DNA of 64,000 nt from Hofstenia miamia (GCA_004352715.1 SCFE01000034.1:773103-837102); one strand, 5' to 3'; shown: positions 40,211-47,527, counted from the stretch's first letter. Program-made: numbers and translations. Notes: generated from the sequence alone by a model not told the origin.

Positions 40211-42385
40211 NNNNNNNNNNNNNNNNNNNNNNNNNNNNNNNNNNNNNNNNNNNNNNNNNNNNNNNNNNNNNNNNNNNNNNNNNNNNNNNNNNNNNNNNNN
40301 NNNNNNNNNNNNNNNNNNNNNNNNNNNNNNTATATATATATATAATCAAAATAATTTATCGTTTTAAGCAAGTATTGACAAAAACCCAAAAAGCAAGCAT
40401 CATCGATCACATTTGTCACAAGTAAAGATTTTGTTTGGTTATCGCATTTTTATCAGATTCTTGCTACTAATCTCCCTGGCACCATAGTGATGTGAGTTAG
40501 GCATTCTTCGAATTCACCGAAAATATAGAGAGTATATCAATCTGCTCAAAAAATTTGTTGATTTATTGCAGGCGCGACTGATGCTAAACGGAAAGTCAAT
40601 TTAATGTTTTATGTCGATAATATTTTGAAGAAAGCGTGTTCTACAGAGGAGGAATCTTATCGCCAAGGTTTCGAAAAAATACGCTACTGTATTCTAGCGT
40701 CTGCTCGAAAAGTACAACTTACACTTTTGCCTTGAAATTGCAAAGATGGTATTAACATGTACCGTTATACATTGTTAATATATCGTTATTATATGACGTA
40801 AACTTAAAGGGAATGATATGGTGTTCGACTGTTTTTTTCGTTTTTTAACATTTTTTGCTACAAATGGAAAAATATGATAAAAAATTATTTTCAAGAGGAT
40901 TAAATTTAAAAAAGTTTTTTCAAAACAAATAAGCATAAGAACAGTTTCAACACTGAAGTTAATCAATATCATTATTGAGTGTTCCAAAGATAAACTCCCA
41001 ATCGGTTTCTTTTCTTTGACTACTGTAGACAGAACAACTCAAAATCCTTTAAAGTACTTTCAAATCATACTTATCAGTCAAAGAGCTTCCTCATATGCAT
41101 TTGAATAAATATGCCGAACTGAGAGAATCTGATCCAGTTTTCTAATTTTTATTATAACAACTAACAGTACCAGCTCCTTAGAGTATTACCTGACAAAAGA
41201 TAGGGGCTAATTTTTTTGGTCTTATGTGCTGCAATAATAATGAAAATCGAGTCTACTAAAAAATTCAATAGATACAGGGAGCAACGTATTACACTGTGTC
41301 GGTAAATTCTATGTGCATTTGAAATTGCTTTCTGCATGACTTGCTATTTAGGAAATAATGCCTAAAATAATGTGCTCCTAAATGAACATTTCTGGTCCTT
41401 TGTTTGATTCAAATCAATGCTACAGAATTTGGCAGTACTAAACAAAATAGATAAATAATAAACGTCAGAAAATTTAAACAGAAAATATTTTTTAAATATT
41501 TTTTTCTGGAAGTTATGAATAAAATAAGAGGGGTGGGCAGATTTCCCAACACTCTGAATAGGGCTAAGATGAGCGGTGCATAATATCTTCTAATTAGATA
41601 CTTAAGGGCCTTAATTTTACAATAGTTTTCCTTGAATATATTTTTGTTTAACTCACCATTTTATTTTAAATTTTTTTCACACAAAGAATTGGAAGGTGCC
41701 CTCCTCCTCTGTTTTAAAAATTCTAAAGCAGTAGCAGTAACAATAGCGAAATGGTACATATATACTAATGATCGAAAGCTATGTTGTCATTGTACATAAC
41801 AAACAAATATATGCTTAGAAAATTCTCATCGCTCTTTGGTGCCAAGAAATCGTTGGGGCGAAAAACAGAAAAAAATGTACATAATTTGTTTTTAAATTTA
41901 AATTCATATAAAACTACTTTTGCACACAAATATTTTGTAAGGCTTTTACCCGAGAGATTTGAAAGACGCTAGCAAATTGGAGCAATTAGGAATTCACAAC
42001 AGACTAAATGATTTTATGTTTTCGCTGCTTACGAAGGCGAACATCGAGATTATGAGAATTTACGGCATTTATCTTTACGGGTTATGTCAGTAACCGAGGG
42101 AATTAAAGATTACCATCGGCAAAAAGCTGATATTCTCCGAACATGAATCGCAGGAACTAGCTGTCAATTGTGTCGCTTACCAGAATATCATTGCATGGGG
42201 CACCATTTGCGTTGGACGGAGCATATGGTGTCCCTATGACCGATTGTTGAGATTCCATGAAATAATCAACAATCCATTTTGTCAGAACCCACAATCGACA
42301 CTTATTAACCGGATCGATTAGAAATTTATGATTTAAATGTGTTATTCATTTTATGGAGAATCAAAAGAAACTCATAAAAACCAAG

Positions 42386-42421
<36 letters not shown>

Positions 42422-45400
42422 CCTAATTTCTTTATATAATATTATTAGAAACTATATTAGATAATTTTTCAACTTTATCAACGTTTTGTTTAAATTTGCC
42501 TCATTGTCTAGAAGTTTGACATGCAATACTTTCCATTTCAAATTTGGAAAGATGAAATTGTTTTGGTGCCTTTATGGTATATTTTTGAAAAGGAAGGTTG
42601 AAAGCAATTGTAAATGTCAAAGATATTCTGCGACAATTCAGATGGTTCTGTCAACTTAAGCACCGTGATGTAGTAAAATAGGCTAACTATAGTAACAATG
42701 GGCGAATCTAAAAACAAGCACCTGCGCAGATTTTCTGCCAAGCGGAGGATCATCAAATATTATATTATGAGAAATTTGGATAAATTGGTCAACTTTTTGG
42801 GAAATATAGATTGCTCCGTTTACTAATTCTTTAAGTACAAAGAGTTACAGTGTGTCAAGGTATATGTATTGATAATTTGCCACTGATATTTCAGAAACTA
42901 TGTGTTAATGTTGGGACGCAAATTTTGTGGACAAATTTTAGGCCGAAATCTTGGAAATCATTCATAGACACACTTTAGAAGTTAAATTTAGCGAACAAAG
43001 ATATTTTGTTTTTTGTTGAATATTAAGGTATTTATTGGGTTCAAATCATCAAACTTTTTACAGAATTCAGTTCAAAACAAAAACATAAAACCACTACGTT
43101 TTGTCAATTGGAAACAAATTCCTAATTAAATAAAACCAAAAAACCAAGAAACTGGAATTCCGCAGATCAGACCAAACTCACTTTCTCAAATCATGATTTA
43201 TTTTCGGTGAAATAGTCCTTAGAAATATGTAAAAGCCTCTATAATTATTCTAAATTATTAAATAATGTTGATTTTATCATATTTTCTAGTTAAAAAATTG
43301 AGAAAATGCATCACTTTACGCCAAGAAAGCCTTATATTTGGAAAGAAAATGCAAAGAATTGTAATATACTTTCCCATTAGATTTCTTGGGTTCTCTTATT
43401 TAGCTTAACAAGATATATATAGCTTGTCTAACGAGAAAAATATCATATTTGTAACTCGCCTCGAACTCGCGAGTTAGGGTTCCAAGTCGACTTAAACCTA
43501 AGAAAGTCTACTCGCAAGGGCCTATATATATATATATATATATATNNNNNNNNNNNNNNNNNNNNNNNNNNNNNNNNNNNNNNNNNNNNNNNNNNNNNNN
43601 NNNNNNNNNNNNNNNNNNNNNNNNNNNNNNNNNNNNNNNNNTTATATATATATATATATATATATTATATTATCTGTCTTAGCTTTGTATATATATTAGT
43701 AGTAGAACTACAGTATGTATAAGAGAGAAAATAAGAGTGAAAAACATGTACAAGATCTAACCAATGATTTTAATGTTTATTACACGGTGTGAGTCTAATT
43801 GAAATTGATTGGTATTTTTTAAACATGAAAATTGATTGATCATGTATCTTGTCTACCACCCTGTGAATCAAAACTTATAGAAGAAAATACGTACGGTTGA
43901 CAATTTCTAAACAAAAATAGTAATAAGAGAAGCATGAAAATATATAGTTGTATATTTGGCATTATGTAAATTATATCGAACTGGGAATTTAACTACAAAA
44001 ATTTGGATAAGAAAAAAATTAGTCGTAAGACAGACACATTTTAAAATCATTTCTGCAATTAATTTTTTAGTTTTTTGTAATTTTCAAATATAATTAATAA
44101 TTTTGTCCGAATCAATAACATTTAGAAACTTCTCGAATAATCACCAAAAAGTAACAAAACTGAAGTTTGAGGAAAAACGATGAAAAACTCACGCAATTTA
44201 ATTAATTTTAATTACAGTTCATAATAAAATATTTACTAACATAAACGATGAACTCACTTTGAATGCAAAAATATCTATATTTCCTTTTTATGTCTAACGT
44301 AACAATTTCCACATTTAAAAAATCGGAAAAATGTGTGATACATATCTGCTTTTTACGAGATATTGCTAAACATATTTTTTTAAAAATATTTTTTGAAGAA
44401 TTTGGCGCTGAAATATTGATGGCGAAAAGTTCTTCGTAATAGGATAATAAAAGAATGAAATGCAGGAATAGTTTTACAGTTAGGTAAATATTAATTTTCC
44501 AACTCATTGCCCATGTAACCGTGCGCAAAGAAAATGAATAAGAGCCTTTTCGGTTTTGCATGAGATGATTCGCACTTACGTGCTTTCTCATTCAGTCGAG
44601 TATAAAAAATTAATTACCTACGCCCAGGAGGTATTATTTTATTCGTTTAATTGTCGGTTTGTTAGCAAGATTATTAAAAATAGTGGAAATCGTTTCATTA
44701 AAAATTTCAATACATGGTACTCTTAATTTGGAAAAATCCACTAATACCTCAGACTGATTCAGATCTTGAGCCTGAATCCAATAATGAAAAATATTTCTTA
44801 ATTTTATTGCTTTGCAATGACTTACCTTTAAAGAACCAAATTTTACAAGTTTCATTTAAACATTTCTGTCTCGCGCGTGTGTAAGACATTAAATACTGTT
44901 GAAGAAACCCTACCGTATGCAATATAGTACATGAATATTAATCAGGGAAAGTGAGCTACTTGTCGGAAGTCTGCGCTACTCAATGCTAATAAGAGGAAAG
45001 CTAAATTAAAAAATGAGGTAAGCATAAATCTTTTAAAGTTTGACGTTAAATTAAACTTTACAATACCAGTGAAGTTTAAATATAATATAACTTATTTCAT
45101 GACGTTTACAAGAGGAATAATGAATTTCAATCAACTACTCAACGGTGACGCCCATTCGTGAAAGTTAAATTACATTTTGTGTTATTCGTAAAAATAATTA
45201 TTCTAAATCCGAATTTACCATGCTTCGCAGTTTAAGTACTATCTTGTTCACATTGAAATCCTAACAACTTAAGAAGACAAACAGTCAAATTTATGTAATG
45301 AATATCTACAGAATCATATTAACTCACAACACAGTGGAATTAATCCAAAGGCTATTGAAATTAAACAATTAATTAGCATTTTTATCGTAATACATCGTAT

Positions 45401-45707
45401 TATACAAATAATAGATATCTATGGGTAAGCTTGATGTAGGACAGGTTTGCAAATAATAAGTAGGTATTTCCAATAAAAGCATTTGACATAATTTTCTGTC
45501 ACATCCAAACCCATGACAATTTATGCCTGTCCCATACAACAGGATTCCCATTATAACCTTTACATGGAATACAGTTAAATAAAATTTATGAAAGTAGGTT
45601 TAATGTCTACTAAATAGATCTATATCTACAAAGAGAGATGCAAAACGACAGAATGTATTGACTTTACTTACTTTCATCGTAAATTTATCATGCAATATCA
45701 TAGAAAA

Positions 45708-45747
<40 letters not shown>

Positions 45748-45863
45748 NNNNNNNNNNNNNNNNNNNNNNNNNNNNNNNNNNNNNNNNNNNNNNNNNNNNN
45801 NNNNNNNNNNNNNNNNNNNNNNNNNNNNNNNNNNNNNNNNNNNNNNNNNNNNNNNNNNNNNNN

Positions 45864-45899
<36 letters not shown>

Positions 45900-47527
45900 T
45901 AATTATAGATTCTTATAAATATATTATTGGGCATTTTTAATACCATTTCCACTAGGAATTTTTTCCTCTTCAATGCACTCTAAAATTGTAAAATCTGTGC
46001 ACATTTTAAAAATAAATAAGCGTACATGTGTACAATAATATAGTACATATACCGCATTTTGACTAAGTAATTTTAAACAATTTTCGAAACCGGTGTCTGT
46101 GCAGTATAGTATAAATATTCATTCAGTTTCTAGTGTGTTTTAAAAGCAGTAGAAGTAATTATTTTTAGATTGTTGGACAATATCACTTGAAGTTTGCATG
46201 TTAACTGAATGTGTTTGTCAATGTGATATTTCACATAGACCTACCAATGACTGATAGTCAAAGCACAATGAATATTTGGCACATACCTTGGCTAAGTGTT
46301 ATTACGAAATTACTATTTGAATGTAAAGATGGTAATTTTGTTGCTTGCTGCTAGTCAATCAGATTTGAAATAAATGTGACACACAATTTTGAAAGTAAAA
46401 ATAATATATTATGATTCTCTTTAACGCCTTCTTAACCGATTTTAAACTTCAATGGTAGGAATTAAATTAAACCACTTTTTAAGCTTGGGGTTTATTTTTG
46501 CGAAGTAACACAAAGCATTAAAATGAAAGAGAATAAGCTAAAAAGCATGGCTGTCGTTCGTATGGGGTCCCCATACTCATGGGTATGTGCTGCAATTGGT
46601 TATCCTATGGGGATGGAAGTATGCAGTGATGCTTAATAAGAAATGCCAAAACTCCAACTGTGTACAATCAGACGCGAACTTGGCTCGTCTGATTTACCAT
46701 AATAGTTTTCATTGCATAAAACACCCGCGTGTGCATCCATTTATATGCCTTCGTTAATTGACATGCTGCTATGTATATCAGACCCATTATCACTAAGTTA
46801 ACGGTAAAAGTTACTGTGCGATGTTAAAGGGAGTCTCAAAGAAAAAGGTTGTGGGTATGGGAATGAGAATGTCATTCCAACGACAGCCCTGCTAATAAAT
46901 ACAGCAGTAGAAACCCACACCCAGATTCTTAAGAAGATTTAGAAATCTAATCATCCGACAAGTGGAAAATACAAGCAACAAAAAGTGAATGATAATTTCA
47001 GGTTCTCATCAAAATTGGAGCTCCAGCATGTCACTTAAAACTATTTTGTTCATCTTTCACACATTATGTCTAGGTTTTTTTAAATAGTTGTGCAGAAACA
47101 TTACAGAAATTATTTTAAAATGTAGTAATTTCATTTTCACTTGTGATAACAAAATTGCGGGGTACTAACTATAGAAATTGAAAACTTAAAAACAATGAAT
47201 AAAATATACATACTGTTCTCTGTCTGTGAAATCCTTTGTAAATTGCATTTGCTGCCACAATTCTTTATTGTCTGTAGGTGCAAAAGACACAAAAGGATCC
47301 CTCTCCAGCGTATAGAATATTAATCCAGCGCTGGAAATGCAGCATAATAAAGCGATCAGAACAAGTGTAATGTAGACTCCATATACGGTAACACAATATT
47401 TTGCGATGTATTCAAAACCGCATTCGATGAAAGAATGGCAATCATTTCGGAAACTATTTATTACTTGTATGACATAAACGAAGAAGTTTGAAGAGTCCGA
47501 GAACAATTTTTTGTAATTACCTTTCAT
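4635..47527 (-). CDS. Patched-related (PTCHD3/PTR-like) multipass membrane protein, whole gene
   Basis: Spliced minus-strand gene. Proposed coding exons from 5' to 3': 47527-47214, 38001-37805, 31740-31529, 27251-27050, 23073-22733, 19108-18828, 16286-15970, 7711-7335, 7294-7259 (or its copy 7162-7127), 5952-5838, 5201-4635. Every junction is GT/AG and phase-compatible except the last, which is one base out. The total is about 985 residues, normal for the Patched family (Pfam Patched). The domain order is that of the family: TM1, ectodomain 1, sterol-sensing five-helix block (GIGVDDMF in TM4), TM7, ectodomain 2, second five-helix block (GFSVDYSTH in TM10), short cytosolic tail. Family knowledge: these RND-type pumps sit in plasma or endosomal membranes and are thought to move sterols or other lipids using an ion gradient carried by the GxxxD/E residues. 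Which ligand this one handles cannot be read from sequence. Closest relatives appear to be PTCHD3 and nematode PTR proteins rather than Patched itself or NPC1. Confidence 0.9.
5838..5952 (-). CDS. Exon 10: end of ectodomain 2 before TM8
   Basis: Encodes ATRILATTAV, then SCHVYNKQFLFEHIMRLLLQ, which matches the family segment xxVYNxxFxxxxQxxxxL just before TM8. The frame is therefore firm. The phase-0 acceptor would be AAATTGAG at 5953-5954. A better-looking TTTAG eight bases inside the exon gives the wrong incoming phase. The only sensible donor, ACAT|GTGGAA, leaves phase 1, while the last exon needs phase 0. So there is a one-base conflict: a sequencing or assembly error, a missed short exon, or a true frameshift. 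Confidence 0.65.
5953..7126. other. Intron between microexon 9b and exon 10
   Basis: AT-rich sequence with no conserved coding signal. The adjoining short intron 5202-5837 between exons 10 and 11 was searched for a missing exon that would restore the phase; none was visible. Confidence 0.5.
7127..7162 (-). CDS. Exon 9b: duplicate 36-nt microexon
   Basis: Second copy of exon 9a with identical splice sites, same length and phase. One base differs, giving QAMSSFNFETSK (Gly to Glu). It could be an alternative to 9a, used together with it (adding 12 residues), or unused. Nothing in the sequence decides this. Confidence 0.45.
7259..7294 (-). CDS. Exon 9a: 36-nt microexon, first copy
   Basis: Between TTTCAATAG and GTGCGTGTG lies a 36-nt phase-0 segment encoding QAMSSFNFGTSK. 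It follows the exon 8 end SRIRIQSFY without shifting the frame. Length and position match the variable segment between the SRFxxQ and VYN motifs in ectodomain 2. It sits in the upstream (in gene order) unit of a 132-bp tandem duplication. Predicted from splice sites and context only. Confidence 0.6.
7335..7711 (-). CDS. Exon 8: ectodomain 2
   Basis: Acceptor TATTTTTAG in phase 1, donor TTTTAC|GTAAGT (near consensus) in phase 0. Reads GNVTELWLENFYEWKMKTPL, with a glycosylation sequon and the family's SWxxxYxxW pattern. It contains cysteines in TCFFQV, EKCGQG and PDCVTD, and ends EFTSRIRIQSFY, which aligns with the conserved xxTSRFxxQ segment of ectodomain 2. Confidence 0.9.
7712..9928. other. 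Intron 7, downstream part in gene order
   Basis: No exon signal. A minus-strand ORF at 8056-8376 lacks family motifs and has AT-driven composition. Patches around 8445-8490 and 9650-9790 are GC-richer and repetitive in look (GCCAGCCAGGCTGGG, GCCTGGGCTTGGGCC), probably transposon relics. Confidence 0.45.
9929..10864 (+). mobile_element. Mariner-like element with about 210-bp inverted repeats
   Basis: 936-bp element bordered by TA on both sides (9927-9928 and 10865-10866), with ends CTTAGAATGATCGAAAAG and CTTTTCGATCATGCTAAG. Inverted repeats run about 9929-10139 and 10652-10864. The internal 510 bp carries decayed transposase motifs on the plus strand: LIHDNAQPHVS near 10490 and APYSPDYNLLDIW near 10570-10610, the DN and PYSPDxNxxD blocks of the IS630/Tc1/mariner DDE domain. 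Stops and frame changes break it, so it is non-autonomous. The right repeat overlaps the end of the transposase frame. Confidence 0.9.
11635..13348. mobile_element. hAT-like non-autonomous element
   Basis: Ends CAGTGGTGTACCAG and CTGTACACCACTG are inverted. The flanks are a perfect 8-bp target duplication TTCTGGGG (11627-11634 and 13349-13356), the hAT hallmark. The subterminal regions are G-rich. The inside holds a (TA)n tract with an assembly gap (11748-11823) and no recognisable transposase; ORFs at 12194-12415 and 13009-13215 match nothing I know. Confidence 0.85.
11748..11823. other. Assembly gap in (TA)n
   Basis: Run of N with TA repeats on both sides, inside the hAT-like element. Confidence 0.95.
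13357..15286. other. Intron 7, middle part
   Basis: AT-rich, no exon signal. A GC-richer patch at about 14045-14150 with repeated GGAC/GTCC words looks like an old repeat. No gene seen. Confidence 0.5.
15287..15684. repeat. Tandem about 200-bp repeat split by a single N
   Basis: 15287-15479 and 15481-15684 are near-identical. The second copy has a roughly 15-bp insertion (TGTCAAATTTATAG) and a few substitutions. The single N at 15480 lies exactly at the junction, so an allelic or contig-overlap artefact is as likely as a true duplication. Confidence 0.85.
15970..16286 (-). CDS. Exon 7: TM7 and start of ectodomain 2
   Basis: Acceptor GATTTTAG at 16287 in phase 2 fits exon 6. An in-frame ATG further upstream lies in the intron. 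TM7 is about LRGALIVSTFFAFGLCIYG, followed by the conserved FKPDSYIRKYVEKSEDNFYY, the family PxDSYxxxY segment after TM7. The donor is ATAG|GTACTT in phase 1. The exon ends in an acidic and serine-rich stretch of ectodomain 2. Confidence 0.9.
16287..18827. other. Intron between exons 6 and 7
   Basis: AT-rich, with an ORF-like stretch at 16410-16643 (plus) that has no known motif. Contains the 170-bp tandem repeat listed separately. No other feature is supported. Confidence 0.5.
17009..17350. repeat. 170-bp tandem repeat with internal 35-bp repeat
   Basis: Units start GACGTTAAAGCTTTGTTCAC at 17009 and 17179. In the second unit a 35-bp piece (GCTCCCAGCTAATGG...CCACAAAT) is doubled at 17252-17286 and 17287-17321 and replaces the middle of the first unit. 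Confidence 0.9.
18828..19108 (-). CDS. Exon 6: TM5-TM6 of the sterol-sensing domain
   Basis: Phase-0 acceptor CACAATTTAG, phase-2 donor TTTTCAG|GTAAAT. The join SIEQ-ILRMTLRRAGFAI matches the conserved R/QxxxTLxxAGxxI entry to TM5. ITTITDVLALGTG is the family's ITSLTDxLAF motif. TM6 leads into FVDNLRAKQNRDALFCCIK, which is the LDxxRxxxxRxDxxCC signature that closes the sterol-sensing domain. The residues are well conserved and show no internal stop. Confidence 0.93.
19350..20061 (+). mobile_element. Tc1/mariner-superfamily relic with truncated transposase
   Basis: 712-bp element, ends CAGGGTGTTTCAAAAGTCTT and its inverse, flanked by TA and inserted inside a (TA)n microsatellite. The plus-strand remnant reads QKDSAPPHW near 19600, LLGRWIGRSGRGDD near 19665-19700, VYVPPFPRDIDELKAQI near 19775-19830, and ends RLDVCRVTNGAHIEQL near 19935. 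This is the C-terminal part of an IS630-type DDE transposase common in animals. The N-terminal half is missing and a frame change lies near 19705, so it is dead. Confidence 0.92.
20093..21115. other. Intron between exons 5 and 6, middle part
   Basis: AT-rich; no exon or element recognised. A plus-strand ORF at 20845-21078 has no family signature. Confidence 0.5.
21116..21461. repeat. TTAACCGG-rich repeat fragment and assembly gap
   Basis: 21116-21191 repeats TTAACCGG/CCGGTTxA words (AACCGGCTTTAACCGGGC, GACCGGTTTTATC), unlike the AT-rich surroundings. It runs into an N gap at 21192-21461 followed by TA repeats. Probably one end of a DNA transposon; the other end is lost in the gap. Confidence 0.5.
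21462..22732. other. Intron sequence next to exon 5
   Basis: AT-rich; I see no exon, RNA gene or complete repeat here. Confidence 0.5.
22733..23073 (-). CDS. Exon 5: TM2-TM4 of the sterol-sensing domain
   Basis: Phase-1 acceptor ACCTTTAG at 23074, donor CAG|GTATTT in phase 0. Starts IQDEFIRTIDEDLPY, which follows on from exon 4 as KG-IQDEF, the conserved S/G-xxEE entry to TM2. TM2 is about LLIGYGVSFVFLALTLG, TM3 about RIILSVVGILNIGIAFLAG, and TM4 NNMFIVLLCGIGVDDMFVM. The paired aspartates in GIGVDD are the RND proton-relay position kept in Patched and PTR proteins, so the pump core looks intact. The exon ends in a lysine-rich cytosolic loop (KDVKSKKKASIEQ). Confidence 0.93.
23357..23774. mobile_element. 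hAT-like MITE, copy 1 (GAGCCGAG family)
   Basis: Ends CAGACTTGTCAACGAGCCGA and TTGACAAGTCTG are inverted. Flanking 8-mers TATAAGAG and CATGAGAG agree at 6 of 8 positions, consistent with an aged hAT target duplication. The centre is an N gap (23570-23721). Subterminal GAGCCGAGC words stand out against the AT-rich host sequence. Confidence 0.8.
23892..24225. mobile_element. hAT-like MITE, copy 2 (GAGCCGAG family)
   Basis: Complete 334-bp copy with the same ends as the other two copies. Flanking 8-mers ATCCTATG and ATTCTATC match at 6 of 8. The interior is AT-rich with no ORF. The subterminal sequence is made of inverted GAGCCGAG / CTCGGCTC words. It lies only 117 bp from copy 1. Confidence 0.85.
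24226..27049. other. Intron between exons 4 and 5, upstream part in gene order
   Basis: No exon signal. A plus-strand ORF at 26218-26487 shows no recognisable motif. AT-rich throughout. Confidence 0.5.
27050..27251 (-). CDS. Exon 4: distal ectodomain 1
   Basis: Phase-0 acceptor TTTGAACTTTAG and phase-1 donor AAAG|GTAAAT. The exon runs from MKTALRYVPKSLRHQL to EKNLVYFTNK. The motif near the middle (STYVLRSYPG) and the closing NLVYFTNKG correspond to the family's xxLxYxL and IxYxTxxS segments just before TM2. The first codon happens to be ATG but is internal to the protein. Confidence 0.85.
28643..28679. repeat. (TA)n microsatellite
   Basis: Uninterrupted TA repeat in an intron, one of about a dozen such tracts in the window. 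Confidence 0.95.
29052..29088. repeat. (TA)n microsatellite
   Basis: Uninterrupted TA repeat in the same intron. Confidence 0.95.
30010..31322. repeat. Dispersed GCGCGCACT-containing inverted motifs
   Basis: GCGCGCACT occurs near 30010 and 30102 in one orientation. AGTGCGCGTTGACG lies near 31308 in the other, with TGTGCGCGAACG near 31222. The pair GTCAAGCGCGCACTAGTGA and the inverse of TTGCTAGTGCGCGTTGACG could be terminal repeats of a roughly 1.2-kb element (about 30096-31322). No clear target duplication was found. Confidence 0.3.
31008..31085. repeat. 39-bp tandem repeat, two units
   Basis: TTTACAAGTCAATTAATTCA... occurs twice in direct succession, with one substitution (CCAATTTTC / CCGATTTTC). 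Confidence 0.85.
31451..31508. repeat. (TA)n and (GA)n compound microsatellite with 9-base gap
   Basis: TATATA with N 31470-31478, followed by GAGAGA, starting about 20 bases from the donor of exon 3 on its intron side. Confidence 0.9.
31529..31740 (-). CDS. Exon 3: ectodomain 1 with paired cysteines
   Basis: Encodes GSMLNESNIDSILDIEKEI, then a segment with cysteines in PNCEIQK, TFACKAG and DSCNTNVT. This matches the family pattern of GSxL, an acidic helix, and a Cys-rich ExxC...C..N segment in the first ectodomain. NVT is a potential N-glycosylation site. The acceptor is ATAAAAG at 31741 (weak pyrimidine tract) in phase 1, matching exon 2. The donor is AAG|GTACTT in phase 0. A GA-rich run and a (TA)n tract with a small gap lie just downstream in the intron. 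Confidence 0.85.
31741..32346. other. Intron between exons 2 and 3, downstream end
   Basis: AT-rich, no feature supported. Confidence 0.5.
32355..32886. mobile_element. hAT-like MITE, copy 3 (GAGCCGAG family), with gap and misplaced flank
   Basis: Bounded by a perfect 8-bp target duplication GCCTGGAG (32347-32354 and 32887-32894), which establishes the hAT assignment for the family. Inside, a terminal repeat already ends at about 32726. It is followed by 39 bp identical to the unique flank of copy 2 (24226-24264 region), then an N gap (32765-32856) and the terminal repeat again. Confidence 0.85.
33470..33891. mobile_element. MITE with about 80-bp inverted repeats and 9-bp target duplication
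   Basis: 422 bp. Ends GGTTGGTACTTTTTACCGAC are mirrored at the right end, and similarity continues for about 80 bp. The flanks are a perfect CTATGTAAT at 33461-33469 and 33892-33900. Nine-base duplications suggest a Mutator-like origin, but the ends do not identify the family. No ORF. Contains the perfect palindrome at 33594-33619. Confidence 0.88.
33594..33619. repeat. Perfect 26-bp palindrome inside the MITE
   Basis: CACGGACGTCTAT followed directly by its reverse complement, with no loop. It is off-centre in the element and GC-richer than its surroundings. Confidence 0.95.
33901..37804. other. Intron between exons 2 and 3, upstream part
   Basis: AT-rich, no exon signal. A possible hAT end, CAGGGGCGGATACAG, lies at about 36642 next to G-rich sequence, and no matching inverse end was found. 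An ORF at 36733-36930 (plus) is unrecognised. Confidence 0.5.
37805..38001 (-). CDS. Exon 2: start of ectodomain 1
   Basis: Open frame ending in NEIFTIIATR, the strand that precedes the GSxL motif in Patched-related ectodomain 1. The exon closes at a phase-1 donor (C|GTACAT at 37804; a second phase-1 donor, T|GTACAA, lies six bases further on). The phase-2 acceptor CTCCTAG at 38002-38003 fits the phase-2 donor of exon 1 and gives 197 nt. Alternative acceptors inside the exon (AACCAG at 37932, phase 0; AAAAAG further in, phase 2) would shorten it. The N-terminal part is poorly conserved, so its exact start is uncertain. The downstream half and the phase match to exon 3 are the stronger evidence. 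Confidence 0.6.
40182..40342. repeat. (TA)n microsatellite with assembly gap
   Basis: TA repeats on both sides of N 40211-40330. Confidence 0.95.
40572..40735 (+). pseudogene. Plus-strand coding-like island of unknown origin (1)
   Basis: After a strong acceptor-like sequence (TTTGTTGATTTATTGCAG) comes an open frame of about 53 codons to TGA at 40733-40735. It starts ATDAKRKVNLMFYVDNILKK and ends ILASARKVQLTLLP. Codon use and GC look more coding than the flanking intron. I recognise no family. It may be the last exon of a nested gene, or a decayed insertion related to island 2. Confidence 0.35.
41811..42321 (+). pseudogene. Plus-strand coding-like island of unknown origin (2)
   Basis: Three open segments in series. 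41811-41972 begins with a basic stretch (MLRKFSSLFGAKKSLGRK). A second frame (about 41949-42090) contains DLKDASKLEQLGI and ends at a TAA. The same frame then continues 42094-42321 with IGKKLIFSEHE and WGTICVGRSIWCPYD to TAG. The GC-richer, codon-like composition against AT-rich intron, with one frame change and one stop, suggests a decayed gene such as a transposon, endogenous viral or processed-gene remnant. I cannot assign a family. Confidence 0.4.
42390..42418. repeat. (TA)n microsatellite
   Basis: Uninterrupted TA repeat just beyond coding-like island 2. Confidence 0.95.
43523..43666. repeat. (TA)n microsatellite with assembly gap
   Basis: TA repeats on both sides of N 43546-43641. Confidence 0.95.
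45717..45899. repeat. (TA)n microsatellite with assembly gap
   Basis: TA repeats on both sides of N 45748-45863. Confidence 0.95.
46546..46891. mobile_element. Short hAT-like MITE
   Basis: 346 bp. Ends CATGGCTGTCGTT and AACGACAGCCCTG are inverted, with similar subterminal ATGGG/CCCAT words. Flanking 8-mers CTAAAAAG and CTAATAAA agree at 6 of 8. No ORF. Confidence 0.65.
47214..47527 (-). CDS. Exon 1: start codon, cytosolic N-terminus, TM1 and first loop
   Basis: Begins at ATG (47527-47525), which has an in-frame TGA two codons upstream, so it is the likely initiator. The exon encodes a short cytosolic N-terminus, then TM1 (about residues 46-72, VYITLVLIALLCCISSAGL), then FYTLERDPFVSFAPTDNKEL. 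The last part is the family's post-TM1 signature, usually xFTPxxS. Preferred donor is GTATGT, ending the exon at 47214 in phase 2. A second donor, GTATAT, would end it at 47210 in phase 0. An upstream AG (GCTGCAG, about 47547) could be an acceptor for a 5' untranslated exon. No TATA box was convincing. Confidence 0.85.

Larger units (their letters stand above)
38002..46545. other. Intron between exons 1 and 2, main part
   Basis: About 8.5 kb. Holds three (TA)n tracts with assembly gaps (40211-40330, 43546-43641, 45748-45863), a (TA)n tract at 42390-42418, and two plus-strand coding-like islands listed separately. A minus-strand open stretch at 44634-44800 has a fair acceptor (GGATTCAG) before AQDLNQSEVLVDF. 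It could be an extra small exon, but it has no recognisable homology and was not included in the gene model. Confidence 0.5.

Noticed and set aside
44634-44855. Possible extra exon between exons 1 and 2
   Set aside because: The acceptor is fair, but the peptide has no homology I can see and the gene model does not need it.
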